In this document: positions 1-10,974 of the stretch, piece by piece
Layout of the letters: each line of letters opens with the position of its first letter
Numbering within the stretch: position 1 is the first letter of the stretch
Assembly: GCA_002694885.1 (NCBI GenBank)
Contig: NZNM01000058.1
Coordinates: forward strand, 1 to 37,430
From: Opitutaceae bacterium
GTDB lineage: Bacteria > Verrucomicrobiota > Verrucomicrobiia > Opitutales > Opitutaceae
DNA length: 37,430 nucleotides
Reading direction: 5' to 3'
Position numbers and translations under genes: made by a program
The notes under the pieces: model-generated
Told to the model about the DNA's origin: nothing
Seen by the model: only the letters and a program-made list of their open reading frames with translations
Databases searched by the model: none

Positions 1-1
1 T

Positions 2-1330
2 GCGAAACCCGATACCACAATTGCCCTCGTCGGGGCCAAGATCGTTACCATGGGACCCGCCGGCATTATCGATGATGGCGCCATCCTAATCGAAAACAAC
101 CGCATCCGCGAGATCGGAAACCAATCGCAATTAGAGATCCCAAAAGAAGCTAAGGTAGTTGACGTATCCGGGCAAATCGTCCTTCCCGGATTTGTGGATA
201 CCCATGCCCACGGCACCGAGGCCACCCATGGAATCATTCCTCAACGCAACTGGGTAAACCAGGCCAGGCTGGCGTTCGGAGTCACCACCATTCACAATCC
301 CTCTTCCGACACTAGTACCATTTTCGCCACAGCGGAATTGGCCAAAGCGGGTCTCATCACCACCCCTCGCATTTTCTCGACGGGACGCATTCTCTATGGA
401 GCAGATAGCCCCGGAAAAGCGGAGATTAAGTCGCTGAAAGACGCCGCATTTCATCTAGAACGTATGGACGCTGTTGGGGCCATCAGTGTTAAGAGCTACA
501 ACCAACCGCGCCGCGACCAGCGTCAGCAGGTCGTCGCCGCCGCTCGGGAGCTGAATATGATGGTTGTTCCTGAAGGTGGATCCACGTTCATGCACAATCT
601 CACCATGATCGTAGATGGTCACACGGGCATCGAGCACACCCTGCCGGTCCAATATGCCTACGACGACACGCTAGATCTGTGGCGAGGAACAGGCGTTGGC
701 TATACTCCGACGCTTTCGGTTGGATACGGGGGTCTCTGGGGCGAAAACTATTGGTACGCCGAGCAGGACCTTTGGATGCATCCACGCCTGCAGACATTCA
801 TTCCGCCACACGTTCTCCAGCCCCGTTCCCGGCGACGAGTCAAAGCCCACGAAGATGATTTCAATCACAAGAATGTCGCTACCATCGCCAAAGCGACCTA
901 CGATCAAGGGGGGCTCGTTCAAGCGGGCGGCCATGGCCAGCTCAATGGCATATGCACTCACTGGGAAATCTGGAGTTTCGTACAAGGCGGCATGACGCCT
1001 ATGGAAGCCCTCGAATGCGGGACAATTCACGGAGCCAAGTACGTTGGGCTCGATGGAGATATCGGCTCACTCGAGGCGGGAAAGCTTGCCGACTTGATTG
1101 TAATGGAAAAAGGCGCCGATCCGACAACAAACATACGCCACACAGAGCGTATCCAATATGTTATGCTAAATGGAGAGCTTTACAATGCCTCGACAATGAC
1201 TCCCTACGGCGGGCAAGAAGAGAAAGATCCCCAATTTTTCTGGGACCAGGGATTTCAAGGCATCGGCATAGGCATCCCTCAGCCTGAGCACTGCGCCAAT
1301 TGCCCCGGGAGCCATACGCGCCTTTGGTAG
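2..1330 (+). CDS. Amidohydrolase family protein, C-terminal part (5' end outside window)
   Basis: The reading frame is open to the left edge: codons before the first ATG (position 50) read as a normal amidohydrolase beta-strand (IALVGAKIVTM), so the true start lies upstream and the protein is partial. Counting from the ATG at 50, the metal-binding HxH is H52/H54 in DTHAHG. K148 in ISVKSY is a candidate carboxylated lysine, and H182 (FMHN), H196 (GIEHT) and the His of AGGHGQ are further ligand candidates. The C-terminal part contains the usual GDIGSLEAGKLADLIV strand of urease-superfamily hydrolases. This sequence style (EHTLPV, GGHGQLNG, THWEIW) is typical of the large periplasmic amidohydrolases that carry an N-terminal WD40/TolB-like propeller, which would fit a missing N-terminal half. 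The substrate cannot be read from the sequence. The TAG stop lies inside the head of a REP-like repeat that follows directly. Confidence 0.88.
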   Translation, partial: AKPDTTIALVGAKIVTMGPAGIIDDGAILIENNRIREIGNQSQLEIPKEAKVVDVSGQIVLPGFVDTHAHGTEATHGIIPQRNWVNQARLAFGVTTIHNPSSDTSTIFATAELAKAGLITTPRIFSTGRILYGADSPGKAEIKSLKDAAFHLERMDAVGAISVKSYNQPRRDQRQQVVAAARELNMMVVPEGGSTFMHNLTMIVDGHTGIEHTLPVQYAYDDTLDLWRGTGVGYTPTLSVGYGGLWGENYWYAEQDLWMHPRLQTFIPPHVLQPRSRRRVKAHEDDFNHKNVATIAKATYDQGGLVQAGGHGQLNGICTHWEIWSFVQGGMTPMEALECGTIHGAKYVGLDGDIGSLEAGKLADLIVMEKGADPTTNIRHTERIQYVMLNGELYNASTMTPYGGQEEKDPQFFWDQGFQGIGIGIPQPEHCANCPGSHTRLW

Positions 1331-1383
1331 GGTGGCTCAGGCTTCTAGCCTGTGTTCTAAACAGGCAGGATGCCTATTCTACC
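1326..1383. repeat. REP/BIME-like palindromic element A
   Basis: The element starts with GGTAG and ends with CTACC, so two GTAG heads face each other. It contains two hairpin cores: CAGGCTTCTAGCCTG, then ACAGGCAGGATGCCT. The reverse complement closely matches the element at 30306-30358. It lies between the converging amidohydrolase and SDR genes, and its first TAG is the amidohydrolase stop codon. Such paired REPs are usually mobilised in trans by RAYT transposases, and none is in the window. Confidence 0.75.
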
Positions 1384-1400
1384 TTTGAGGGTGAACAGCC

Positions 1401-2291
1401 TCAAGCGTACGGCTTTATGCTCTCGCGGCCCTCATATCTAGCTAGCGATTCATCAAGCGAATGCGGCTGTTCCCATCCGAGATCCGCCTCTACTTTTGAG
1501 CAATCCACCAACGATTCCATTTCTTCAATCGGCTTCCGGTTGGGCAGGTCCGGCATCTCCTGCTCGATGATCTCTCTGGCAGGGCTTTGCTCAAGGTTGT
1601 CTTTGGAAGCAACAAAGTAATTCCGATAGCCATCAAGTTTGGCAGTGATCGCCTTGAACACGGCTTCCGCGGCTGAATATACTGGTAAATAGGCAAACAA
1701 ATCGTAGGCATTCCCACGCTCGATGCCATTGGTCTTCTTAATCTCCCGCATGAATTCCCAGTCCACTAACAGAGGAAAGCGAATCGCTATCCCGGTGATT
1801 CCCTTCGTATCCGCAAAATAGGACAGCATCTGCTCGGCTGCTTGCTTGCTTAAGGCATAAGCGTTTCTAGGTACAGCGGGAGCATCCGAATCCACCGGCA
1901 GATAGGTCAAAACGTTTTCCTGCTTAGTACGGTCCATAAAAGGGAATTGCCCATCCAGTACTTGTATCGAGCTGGCGAATATGATGCGACGGCATCCGAC
2001 ATTGGCTCCGGCCTGAAACAGATTCATATTCATAGCAGCATTGGCTGGATACAAAACCTCGGGCGGAGCTGCGTTGAAATTGGAGAAGTTGGCGAAATGA
2101 ACGAGGACATCAACCCCTTCCATGAGCCGCTCGCAAGTTTCCCACTCAGTCAGGTCAGCCGACTGAATAGGATAGTCCGCTTGCTTGTCGGGAAACTTGT
2201 CCACAGCAATGAAGCCGAGATTTGATTCCCTCAAAAGCCGGCACACACAGCTCCCCAGCCTTCCCGATGCTCCTGTAACCAATATTTTCAT
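1401..2291 (-). CDS. NAD(P)-dependent epimerase/dehydratase (extended SDR)
   Basis: A 296-aa extended short-chain dehydrogenase/reductase. The N-terminal Rossmann motif is GASGRLG (residues 7-13). D31 after strand 2 suggests a preference for NAD(H). The active-site Tyr-Lys pair is Y145/K149 in YALSK, with the catalytic serine in FASS (107-108). The length suits the NAD-dependent epimerase/dehydratase family (PF01370), which acts on nucleotide sugars or other hydroxylated substrates; the exact substrate is unknown. The ATG lies 16 nt after the stop of the upstream alpha/beta hydrolase, so it is probably the last gene of a minus-strand operon PhyH - hydrolase - SDR. It appears intact, unlike its two operon partners. 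Confidence 0.88.
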   Translation of the reverse strand: MKILVTGASGRLGSCVCRLLRESNLGFIAVDKFPDKQADYPIQSADLTEWETCERLMEGVDVLVHFANFSNFNAAPPEVLYPANAAMNMNLFQAGANVGCRRIIFASSIQVLDGQFPFMDRTKQENVLTYLPVDSDAPAVPRNAYALSKQAAEQMLSYFADTKGITGIAIRFPLLVDWEFMREIKKTNGIERGNAYDLFAYLPVYSAAEAVFKAITAKLDGYRNYFVASKDNLEQSPAREIIEQEMPDLPNRKPIEEMESLVDCSKVEADLGWEQPHSLDESLARYEGRESIKPYA

Positions 2292-2307
2292 TCAAATCGT
2301 GATCCAA

Positions 2308-3251
2308 TTATTTCGAATTCGTGTGGCATCGGAAGAAGTCCCCAATCCGCTCAAGCGCTTCCCAAACTTCCGGAATTCCCGGTACCCATTGCTCGCTATT
2401 ATGCCAAGCGTGCGGCACATCGTCGAACAGCTCAAGGGTGACATTCACTCCATCTGCCCGAGCTTTTTCCGCGAATGCTTCGGCATCTCCAAGCATCGTT
2501 TCCTCATTGCCTACCTGAATCAATGTAGGTGATAAGCCTCGCAAATCCGAATACACGGGAGAGGCCAAGGGATGCTTGGGATCTTCTTCCGCCAAGTAGC
2601 GTTTGGCAGCCAGATCCAAGTAAAGCTTGGAAATCGTTGGGTCCTTATCCGCGTTCGAGATGTAGGTTTCCGCGCTCTGCGTCAGATCCGTCCATGGCGA
2701 TATCAGGACGCTAGCAGCGGGCAGCTCCCGATCCTCCATTTTTAGTTTTGCTAGCAGAGCAGCAGTCAGCCCCCGCCCGCAGAACTGCCACAAACAACAA
2801 TATCCCTGGCCAAAACCCCTTCATCGAGCAACCACCGATAGGCAGCGAACGCATCCTCTACGGCCGCAGGAAACTTATGTTCCGGAGCCAAGCGGTAATC
2901 GACCGTGAAACAACGAGATCCGCAAACCTTGCTCAGATTGGAGGCGATCATACGGCTTTCTGGTCCCGAACTTCGATAGTAGCCACCACCGTGTAAATAG
3001 ACGATGATAGCTTCAGTCACAGGCTTATCCCAAATCACCCACTCGCAAGGAACGCCATCCGCGTCAACCCTCTCGCAAGTCGTTCCGGGACGTGGCTCGA
3101 TGCCTGGATCCTGCCCCGCGTCGCGAAGCTTTTCGAATGGGCCCGTTGGGTCCGGCTTGTTCGCCCAGCGAAGCTCTAGCAAAGCTTTCAATTCGTCACT
3201 GGGCATACCTACAGGAATATCAATATAATGGCGATTAAGTTGCCGATTCAC
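2308..3251 (-). pseudogene. Alpha/beta hydrolase (HSL-type esterase), broken by a 1-nt frameshift
   Basis: Two overlapping frames together encode one hormone-sensitive-lipase-type hydrolase of about 314 aa. The first part has the oxyanion-hole motif HGGG (87-90), DYRLAPEH and the nucleophile elbow GSSAGG (155-160), then hits TGA right after the glycines. The second frame resumes exactly there with GLTAALLAKLK and continues through the acidic region (GNEETMLGD) and the catalytic His of DVPHAWH to TAA at 2308. Adding one G to the five-G run (C run at 2770-2774 on the + strand) restores a perfect reading frame with no lost residues. The likely role is hydrolysis of a small ester or lactone. The start is either GTG 3251, which overlaps the PhyH end, or ATG 3206; the latter fits the family N-terminus (MPSDELKALLE). 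The lesion could be real or a homopolymer sequencing error. Confidence 0.8.
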
Positions 3252-4095
3252 TGAACGTGGTCTTTTCCATCGCTCCTTGCGTCTCGTAAATGGACCCTCC
3301 GCGCTTTGGGCGCGGTAGGGGTGTGCGAACGGGAACGTTCGTAACTCTGGGTTGGTTCGTGGGCTCTCCCATAACGTGGCTTTCGACGTACTCGGGCCAA
3401 TCGATCCCGCTCAATGGCCAAGCATCGCTCGCGCAATACTGGAATAGCAGCAGTCGACGCGAATTCGGCGAGAGATTGGGCAAAGACCCATGCAATACGC
3501 GTACGTGGTGAATCGAGATGCCACCCGCTTTTACCTCAATCTTTTCCGCCGCCGCATCATCAAAATCTGGCTCGGTCACGCCTCCAGCGAAACAACCATC
3601 TTGGTGGTGATCCAATATCCGATCCTTGTGGGAACCGGGAATGGCCAGCAAGCAACCGTTTTCCTCGGCCATATCATCCATGCAAACGCCAACAGCCAAT
3701 AGATCGTCATTGGTAAACGGATACCATGCCCAGTCCTGATGCCATTCAACTGGGCTCCCAAATCCACCGGATTTCATATTGAGCTTGTTACCATTGCTCC
3801 AAATAGATGGGCCGATCAGTTATGAGACTATTTTCAGGATGTTCGGATGTATTAGTGTCCTCCTATAAACATCATGAACTTCGATTGGCGATTTAAGTCT
3901 ACGCAGTTTGGGATCCTCAGCGCTGTGACCAGGCTCCAAGTCAAAAACCTCGTCGCATTCACTTATTCCACGCGACTTTTCCACAAAGTCGTCCGTCACT
4001 TTTCGAAGTTCGTCCACTTCTTCGGGAGAGAGGACATTCTCAACTCCGATGTGCCCATCTCGGTGGTATTGATCGATCTGCTTTTGGGTTAACAT
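3235..4095 (-). pseudogene. Phytanoyl-CoA dioxygenase (PhyH) family protein with in-frame TAA
   Basis: This is a single continuous frame of 287 codons interrupted only by TAA at 3820-3822 (codon 92). Before it lies a typical PhyH N-terminus (QIDQYHRDGHIGVENVLS). After it the same frame continues LIGPSIWSNGNKLNMKSGGF into the catalytic domain. The Fe(II) ligands are H119/D121 in WHQDW and H202 in VLHGS, and the 2-oxoglutarate-binding Arg lies in NSRRLLL. Family members are Fe(II)/2-oxoglutarate-dependent hydroxylases of small molecules. The ATG has an AAGGA about 10 nt upstream on its strand. The end overlaps the GTG start of the next hydrolase gene by 17 nt. The stop would be one C-to-T change away from a Gln codon. 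No frameshift is needed. Confidence 0.82.
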
Positions 4096-4186
4096 GAGAG
4101 ACTCATCCTTTCCAAAACACCTTCCTTAGTAAACTCTAATCTCGGGGAGAGCGTCTAGAAAAGTGAATATAGATCGACTCGTAGAA

Positions 4187-4261
4187 GGTAGGGCTGACTG
4201 TCCCTAGTCAGCCGAGAAACCTACACATCATTGCGGCTACTTGAGGACAAGCAGCCCTACC
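4187..4261. repeat. REP/BIME-like palindromic element G
   Basis: Two similar units face each other: GGTAGGGCTGACTGTCC at the left and, on the opposite strand at the right, GGTAGGGCTGCTTGTCC. Each unit folds on itself (the left arm ends in AGTCAGCC). The element occupies the gap between the divergently oriented PhyH and GH-like genes. Its head is the same GTAG as in the other elements of the window, but the body sequence is different. Confidence 0.7.
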
Positions 4262-4370
4262 ATTTACAATGGGGACGGAAATCTATTGGATACTCTCTGT
4301 GAGACCGAAAAAATCGAGTCGCAGGGTTGGAGCTCTTGACGAAAGTAGCCTTGGCAAAGACTGTTACGCT

Positions 4371-5927
4371 ATGAACTTTCCCCAAGTACCCTGCACGGCC
4401 CTAATGCTGGTGCTAGGCTACCTGCTCAACCTACCCTTGAGTGCCGATCCCGCCAATCTAGGCAATCGGCGAGAACTCTTTGTTGACGATCACCTGATCG
4501 AATCGATCAGCGGCGATGCCCGGCTCCAACTGCATCAACCCCGGCCCAAAGAAATCGCTATCATTCACGACGAACCATGGGAAGGGACTGCCAGTGGTTA
4601 CCACAGCATTTTCAAAGATGGGGACCGCTATCGCATGTACTATAAATCCATGCACATCGACTTTCCCAATGGAGAATTGAGGACGGACAGCCATCCCCGG
4701 TTCTGTGGCTACGCTGAAAGTAGCGACGGGATCGTTTGGGAAAAGCCTGAACTCGGCTTGCACGAGTTTGCTGGCTCGAAAGCGAACAACATCGTCCTGA
4801 CCAGCGAGGCTATGAATGGTCTGGCAATCGATGCCGGACACCCTGCTGTATTCAGAGATCGAAATCCCGATGCTCCAGCGAGCGCTCACTACAAAGCTAT
4901 TCTTCGATCGAGCGAAAAGAATGGTCTCATCGTTCTCGCCTCTGCTGACGGAATTAATTGGGCTCCACACTTCGACCATCTGATTCTCCGTCTAAAAGGA
5001 GCCTTCGATTCCCAGAATCTCGCTTTCTGGGATCCGACAATCAATCGCTATCGAGCCTACTGGCGAACTTCTCCCGAAGGAGTTATCAACGATACCGAAT
5101 GGAAACCCAAAGGACCCCGCTCCATTCGAACAGGGATTTCCTCCGACCTCGACGAATGGGAAAGTATCGAGGACCTTAGCTTCGACGACCCCTTACCCCA
5201 GGAAATGTACACCAATGGGGTCTTCGCTTACCATCGTGCCTCCCACATCCTCCTTGGCTTTCCTATGCGCTATATCGAACGGAGGAACGGACGGGCCATG
5301 GAAGCTCTACCCGATCCTGAAAATCGGGCCCTTCGAGCCGGCGCCCACCCTCGCTACGGTTACGCCCTGAGCGAGGGACTTCTGATGGCCAGCCGTGATG
5401 GCAGCCATTTCAAACGCTGGAGCGAAGCATTCTTGCGACCGGGTCCGGAACGACCAGGAACCTGGCATTACGGCGCTCCTTCCATCGCCTGGGGATTGAT
5501 CGAAACAGATGCTATGCTTCCCGGAGCAGGCAAGGAATTATCGCTGTATGCGCTGGAAGACTACTGGCATGGCAAAGGCAGCGCTCTGCGACGCTACACC
5601 TTGCGACTCGACGGGTTCGTATCCGTATCAGCGAGCTGGAATGGAGGGGCGCTCTTGACCAAGCCGCTAATATTCGACGGCTCTCAACTCGAGCTTAACT
5701 TCTCCACTTCCGCGGCTGGAAGCTTGCGGGTGGAACTTCAAAACGAGAACGGTCAACCCATTCCGGGATTTTCTCTGGAAGACTGCCACGAGTACTTTGG
5801 CGACTCGACTGAGAGGGTCGTCAAGTGGAATCGCGATCCCGACCTTTCTGAGATCGCCGGCCGAACGGTTCGTATTCGCTTCGAACTCAAAGACGCCGAT
5901 CTGTACTCGTTTAAATTTAGGAGGTGA
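4371..5927 (+). CDS. Secreted GH32/GH43-like five-bladed propeller protein
   Basis: I prefer the ATG at 4371 (518 aa) over the longer frame from 4269, because it gives a clean signal peptide, MNFPQVPCTALMLVLGYLLN, followed by an LPLSA-type cleavage region. The mature protein has the pattern of furanosidase-fold (GH32/GH43/GH68) proteins: repeated blades with an aromatic DG..Y pattern (FKDGDRYRMYYKS), SSDGIVWEKPELGL, SADGINW and a later SRDGSHFKRW. A C-terminal beta-sandwich begins near WNGGALLTKP. Proteins of this type are common in Planctomycetota and Verrucomicrobiota and mostly uncharacterised. A role in binding or cleaving a plant or algal glycan in the periplasm or outside the cell is inferred. 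I could not assign a specific catalytic triad. Confidence 0.75.
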   Translation: MNFPQVPCTALMLVLGYLLNLPLSADPANLGNRRELFVDDHLIESISGDARLQLHQPRPKEIAIIHDEPWEGTASGYHSIFKDGDRYRMYYKSMHIDFPNGELRTDSHPRFCGYAESSDGIVWEKPELGLHEFAGSKANNIVLTSEAMNGLAIDAGHPAVFRDRNPDAPASAHYKAILRSSEKNGLIVLASADGINWAPHFDHLILRLKGAFDSQNLAFWDPTINRYRAYWRTSPEGVINDTEWKPKGPRSIRTGISSDLDEWESIEDLSFDDPLPQEMYTNGVFAYHRASHILLGFPMRYIERRNGRAMEALPDPENRALRAGAHPRYGYALSEGLLMASRDGSHFKRWSEAFLRPGPERPGTWHYGAPSIAWGLIETDAMLPGAGKELSLYALEDYWHGKGSALRRYTLRLDGFVSVSASWNGGALLTKPLIFDGSQLELNFSTSAAGSLRVELQNENGQPIPGFSLEDCHEYFGDSTERVVKWNRDPDLSEIAGRTVRIRFELKDADLYSFKFRR

Positions 5928-6097
5928 TACCCGTTCGACCAATACGCCCTTACCTCGTAGCTTCAGCGGCATCAGGGCCGTGAGTCACTAGAACTTCGAT
6001 TTTCCTGGAGCTCGTTTCAGTGCCCGCACTCTATTTCGATAGGTTGACGCGTTGCGATTGATAGATCAGACCAATACCAAGATCATTCCATTATACT

Positions 6098-6916
6098 ATG
6101 AAGCTATCTTATTGCCAATGGGGGCTCGATGAAGGCTTTGGACCACTGCGACTCTGGCGACGACTCCGCCGGACGCGCATTCCTGAACCCAGGAGTCTGG
6201 CATTACTCGCGGACCTCGGATTCCACTCCGTCGACATCAGCCCTAGCATGCAAAAAACAGGAGACGCTACTTCTACTCTGTCAAACCTCGACATGGATGT
6301 TTGCTGCCTATCTCTTTCTCACGAAGCTCCACTTAATAGCTCCTTCGATAGCGATGATGACAGCGTCGTGGCTCCAATGGAGAACCATGTACACCAAGGC
6401 ATCCGGCATGCCGCAAAACTCGGAGCCGGATACGCCTACGTCGTTCCGCCAAAGCCGAAAGATCAAGATACGCTGCCGATTCTAAGCCAACGCTATCGGC
6501 AGTTAGCCGAGCTGGGACAAAGCCAAGGACTCAAGATAGCCATCGAGCACTTCCCAGGCACGGTCCTGCCCACGGTCAAAGCCACACTTGAGCTCATCGA
6601 GACCGTCGACCACCCCAATCTTTACCTGCTCTTCGATATCGGGCATGCCCAGATGAGCGAGGAAAACCCAGCAGACGTGTTGCCCCTCGCGGGAGATCGG
6701 CTGTCCTATATTCACTTGGACGATAACGACGGGAAAGGAGATCTCCATCTAGCCCTGACCGACGGGATTCAAACTAAAGAAAGCCTAACTGCGTTTTTCT
6801 CAGTGACGAAAGATATTGGATACAACGGGCCGTTCAGCCTTGAAATGCACCCAACTCTTCCTAATCCCCTCGACGCTATTCGGCGTAGCAAAATGATCGT
6901 CGAGGACTGCTGGTAG
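6098..6916 (+). CDS. Sugar phosphate isomerase/epimerase family protein (AP endonuclease 2 TIM barrel)
   Basis: A 272-aa xylose-isomerase-like TIM barrel (PF01261). The divalent-metal ligands expected at strand ends are visible: E150 in IAIEH, D180 and H183 in FDIGH, H206 in YIHLDDN and E249 in SLEMH. Members isomerise or epimerise sugars, keto-sugars or inositol derivatives; the precise substrate is not predictable. There is no signal peptide, so it is cytosolic. It stands 170 nt after the GH-like gene on the same strand, which fits catabolism of the released sugar, but the gap is long enough for its own promoter. Residues 17-33 are unusually arginine-rich (LRLWRRLRRTRIPEPR), though the family metal ligands are intact. 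Confidence 0.85.
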   Translation: MKLSYCQWGLDEGFGPLRLWRRLRRTRIPEPRSLALLADLGFHSVDISPSMQKTGDATSTLSNLDMDVCCLSLSHEAPLNSSFDSDDDSVVAPMENHVHQGIRHAAKLGAGYAYVVPPKPKDQDTLPILSQRYRQLAELGQSQGLKIAIEHFPGTVLPTVKATLELIETVDHPNLYLLFDIGHAQMSEENPADVLPLAGDRLSYIHLDDNDGKGDLHLALTDGIQTKESLTAFFSVTKDIGYNGPFSLEMHPTLPNPLDAIRRSKMIVEDCW

Positions 6917-7036
6917 CGGATAAAGCGTTTGGCCGAGAATTCCTGAAGCGATTTGATATCGGAAATTTAGACTAAATGCTCTTTTCATTACATACAATTT
7001 CTTGACTCAGTCCAGAATTGGGTGTTTCAAAACTCT

Positions 7037-7462
7037 ATGCCGAGGCCAGATCGCAATCAACCAGAAGCTTCCGAAGTGCTAAAAGGCGCCGGACTTCAGG
7101 TGACGGCTCAGCGATTGGCGGTCTTTCGAGCCGTGCAATCATCGCCGCATGCCATGGCTGACGAAATTTGCGACAACGTTCGCGGAGAAATTGGAGCCAT
7201 ATCTAGACAAGCGGTTTACGATGCCTTGAAAGCCATGTTCGAACATAGGCTGATACGTCGCATTCAACCAGCGGGATCATCTGCTAGGTACGAATTGCGG
7301 CTAGATAACCACCATCACCTGGTGTGTCGTCAGTGTGGTTCCTTAGTGGATACGGATTCCACTTCGGGCAAAGCCCCTTCCCTAAACACCAAAGACAAGC
7401 AAGGGTACCTCATCGACGAGGCAGAAGTCATCTACTGGGGCACTTGTCCCGATTGCCAATAG
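7037..7462 (+). CDS. Fur-family metalloregulator, probable regulator of katG
   Basis: A Fur/PerR-type repressor of 141 aa from ATG 7037 (a GTG at 7022 would add five residues). The winged-helix DNA-binding part contains LQVTAQRLAVF and RQAVYDALKAM. The dimerisation part has the metal site NHHHLVCRQC and a closing CPDC; the two CxxC pairs form the structural zinc site. In the hydroxylation-sensitive position (RYEL) the residue is Glu, as in Fur, where Bacillus PerR has Asp85. It precedes katG by 81 nt on the same strand, the classical arrangement for control of catalase-peroxidase by a Fur-family protein. A TACAAT at 6993-6998 is a possible -10 box, with no convincing -35. Confidence 0.88.
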   Translation: MPRPDRNQPEASEVLKGAGLQVTAQRLAVFRAVQSSPHAMADEICDNVRGEIGAISRQAVYDALKAMFEHRLIRRIQPAGSSARYELRLDNHHHLVCRQCGSLVDTDSTSGKAPSLNTKDKQGYLIDEAEVIYWGTCPDCQ

Positions 7463-7531
7463 ATTTAATCCAACCACTTTCATTGAACCAAAACAAAGAC
7501 CTAACTGACTATATCGTAATTAGTAACTTAA

Positions 7532-9739
<2,208 letters not shown>

Positions 9740-9768
9740 AGCTCAATACAAAAGACTATCTTTCCAAA

Positions 9769-9812
9769 TAGCCCCGATTGTAGTTGAAAACTGCGACCGG
9801 GGCTAAGTTTTA
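9769..9812 (+). terminator. Rho-independent terminator after katG
   Basis: The arms TAGCCCCG (9769-9776) and CGGGGCTA (9798-9805) pair perfectly. The stem extends inward, after one mismatch, through seven more pairs with wobbles to a small TGAAA loop. A short T-rich tail (AGTTTTATT) follows. Confidence 0.8.
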
Positions 9813-9874
9813 TTGATTCAATATTGAATCGCCTCGCAATTACGTTCGTTCCTAACTACCTCTATTAAGCGATC

Positions 9875-10771
9875 ATGCTCCCGCCCGATCAAATTCAACT
9901 CTCGCAGGATAGCGGATCGCAGACGATCATCATCAAACGCTGCCCGTTATGCGACAGCCCCCAGGCGAGCCCGTACGCCGCGTTTCCAGAATTCACTTGG
10001 GTTTCCTGCGATTGCGGCTTGATCTACAAGCGATCCGCCCGAATCGGGACCGATAGCAACGATATTTATGACTCCAAGTATTTCCGCTCGGGAGATAGCA
10101 AACATGCCCATGATTATGATAAACGCACGGGTCGCCGGATCCGAAAGTCACGAAAACAAATTCTCGACGCCCTGAACCACACAGAACCGGGCCCCCTATT
10201 GGACATAGGCTGCTCGCTTGGATACACGCTTCGAGCCGCCAGAGACCTAGGACTTGAGTGCGTTGGGACTGACCTTGCCCCTTACGCTGTCGAGGCCTGC
10301 CGCAAACAGGGCCTGAAAGCTGAGATGGGGGATCTTGAGCACATGCCTTTCAAAGAGGGAGTCTTTCGGGTTGCGGTCATGAAGCATGTTCTGGAGCACA
10401 CACCCAATCCGCGGTCAGCCTTAAGGGAAGCCCATCGGGTACTTCAACCTGGGGGCGCTCTCTTCATAGCGGTTCCGCATGCTGAATACGGCAAGGTCCA
10501 GCGTAATCCCACGAAAAGCCGTTTCTATCGCCCCGATTGCACAGGCGGCAACGAGCATTTCGTCTATTACACTCCAGCTACCTTGGGGCGTCTTCTCGAA
10601 CAGACCGGCTACCGCGTTGGTAAAGTCCATCCTCACCTCCTGCGCAAACGCGCTTCGCGTATGGAGCGAATCGCCGATGTTGTTTTGGCGCCTTTTAATC
10701 TCGTCGGGGGACTAGCCAAGAATGCATTAAAGCTTCGCAAAGAATTCTGGTTGGTCGCCGTGCGAACCTGA
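9875..10771 (+). CDS. Class I SAM-dependent methyltransferase with N-terminal zinc-ribbon-like cysteines
   Basis: A 298-aa protein. Residues 23-47 hold two cysteine pairs (CPLC at 23-26 and CDC at 45-47), like the small zinc-binding head of C-methyltransferase-type sugar or natural-product methyltransferases. The SAM-binding domain follows: motif I LLDIGCSLG (108-116), the acidic residue of strand 2 in GTDLAP (D133), HVLEH (171-175) and RVLQPGGALFIAVP. This is the pattern of PF08241/PF13489 methyltransferases. The acceptor substrate is unknown. It stands alone: katG and its terminator lie upstream and the next gene is on the other strand. Confidence 0.85.
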   Translation: MLPPDQIQLSQDSGSQTIIIKRCPLCDSPQASPYAAFPEFTWVSCDCGLIYKRSARIGTDSNDIYDSKYFRSGDSKHAHDYDKRTGRRIRKSRKQILDALNHTEPGPLLDIGCSLGYTLRAARDLGLECVGTDLAPYAVEACRKQGLKAEMGDLEHMPFKEGVFRVAVMKHVLEHTPNPRSALREAHRVLQPGGALFIAVPHAEYGKVQRNPTKSRFYRPDCTGGNEHFVYYTPATLGRLLEQTGYRVGKVHPHLLRKRASRMERIADVVLAPFNLVGGLAKNALKLRKEFWLVAVRT

Positions 10772-10974
10772 GGATCTCCATTAAAAACCTATCCTCAATT
10801 TATCGCGATGGAGTTTCAAAATATCGGGCGTTCCATACATCCCGAGCGCAGTTGACTATAGCAATTCACAAGTTCGTATTCGGTTTCTGGATTTACTTGC
10901 CAATGCCTTTAGAGGCGTCCCCTAGAGACACCAATGACTAAAAATCTTGTCGGGTATGGCTTGGCCAAACGCGT

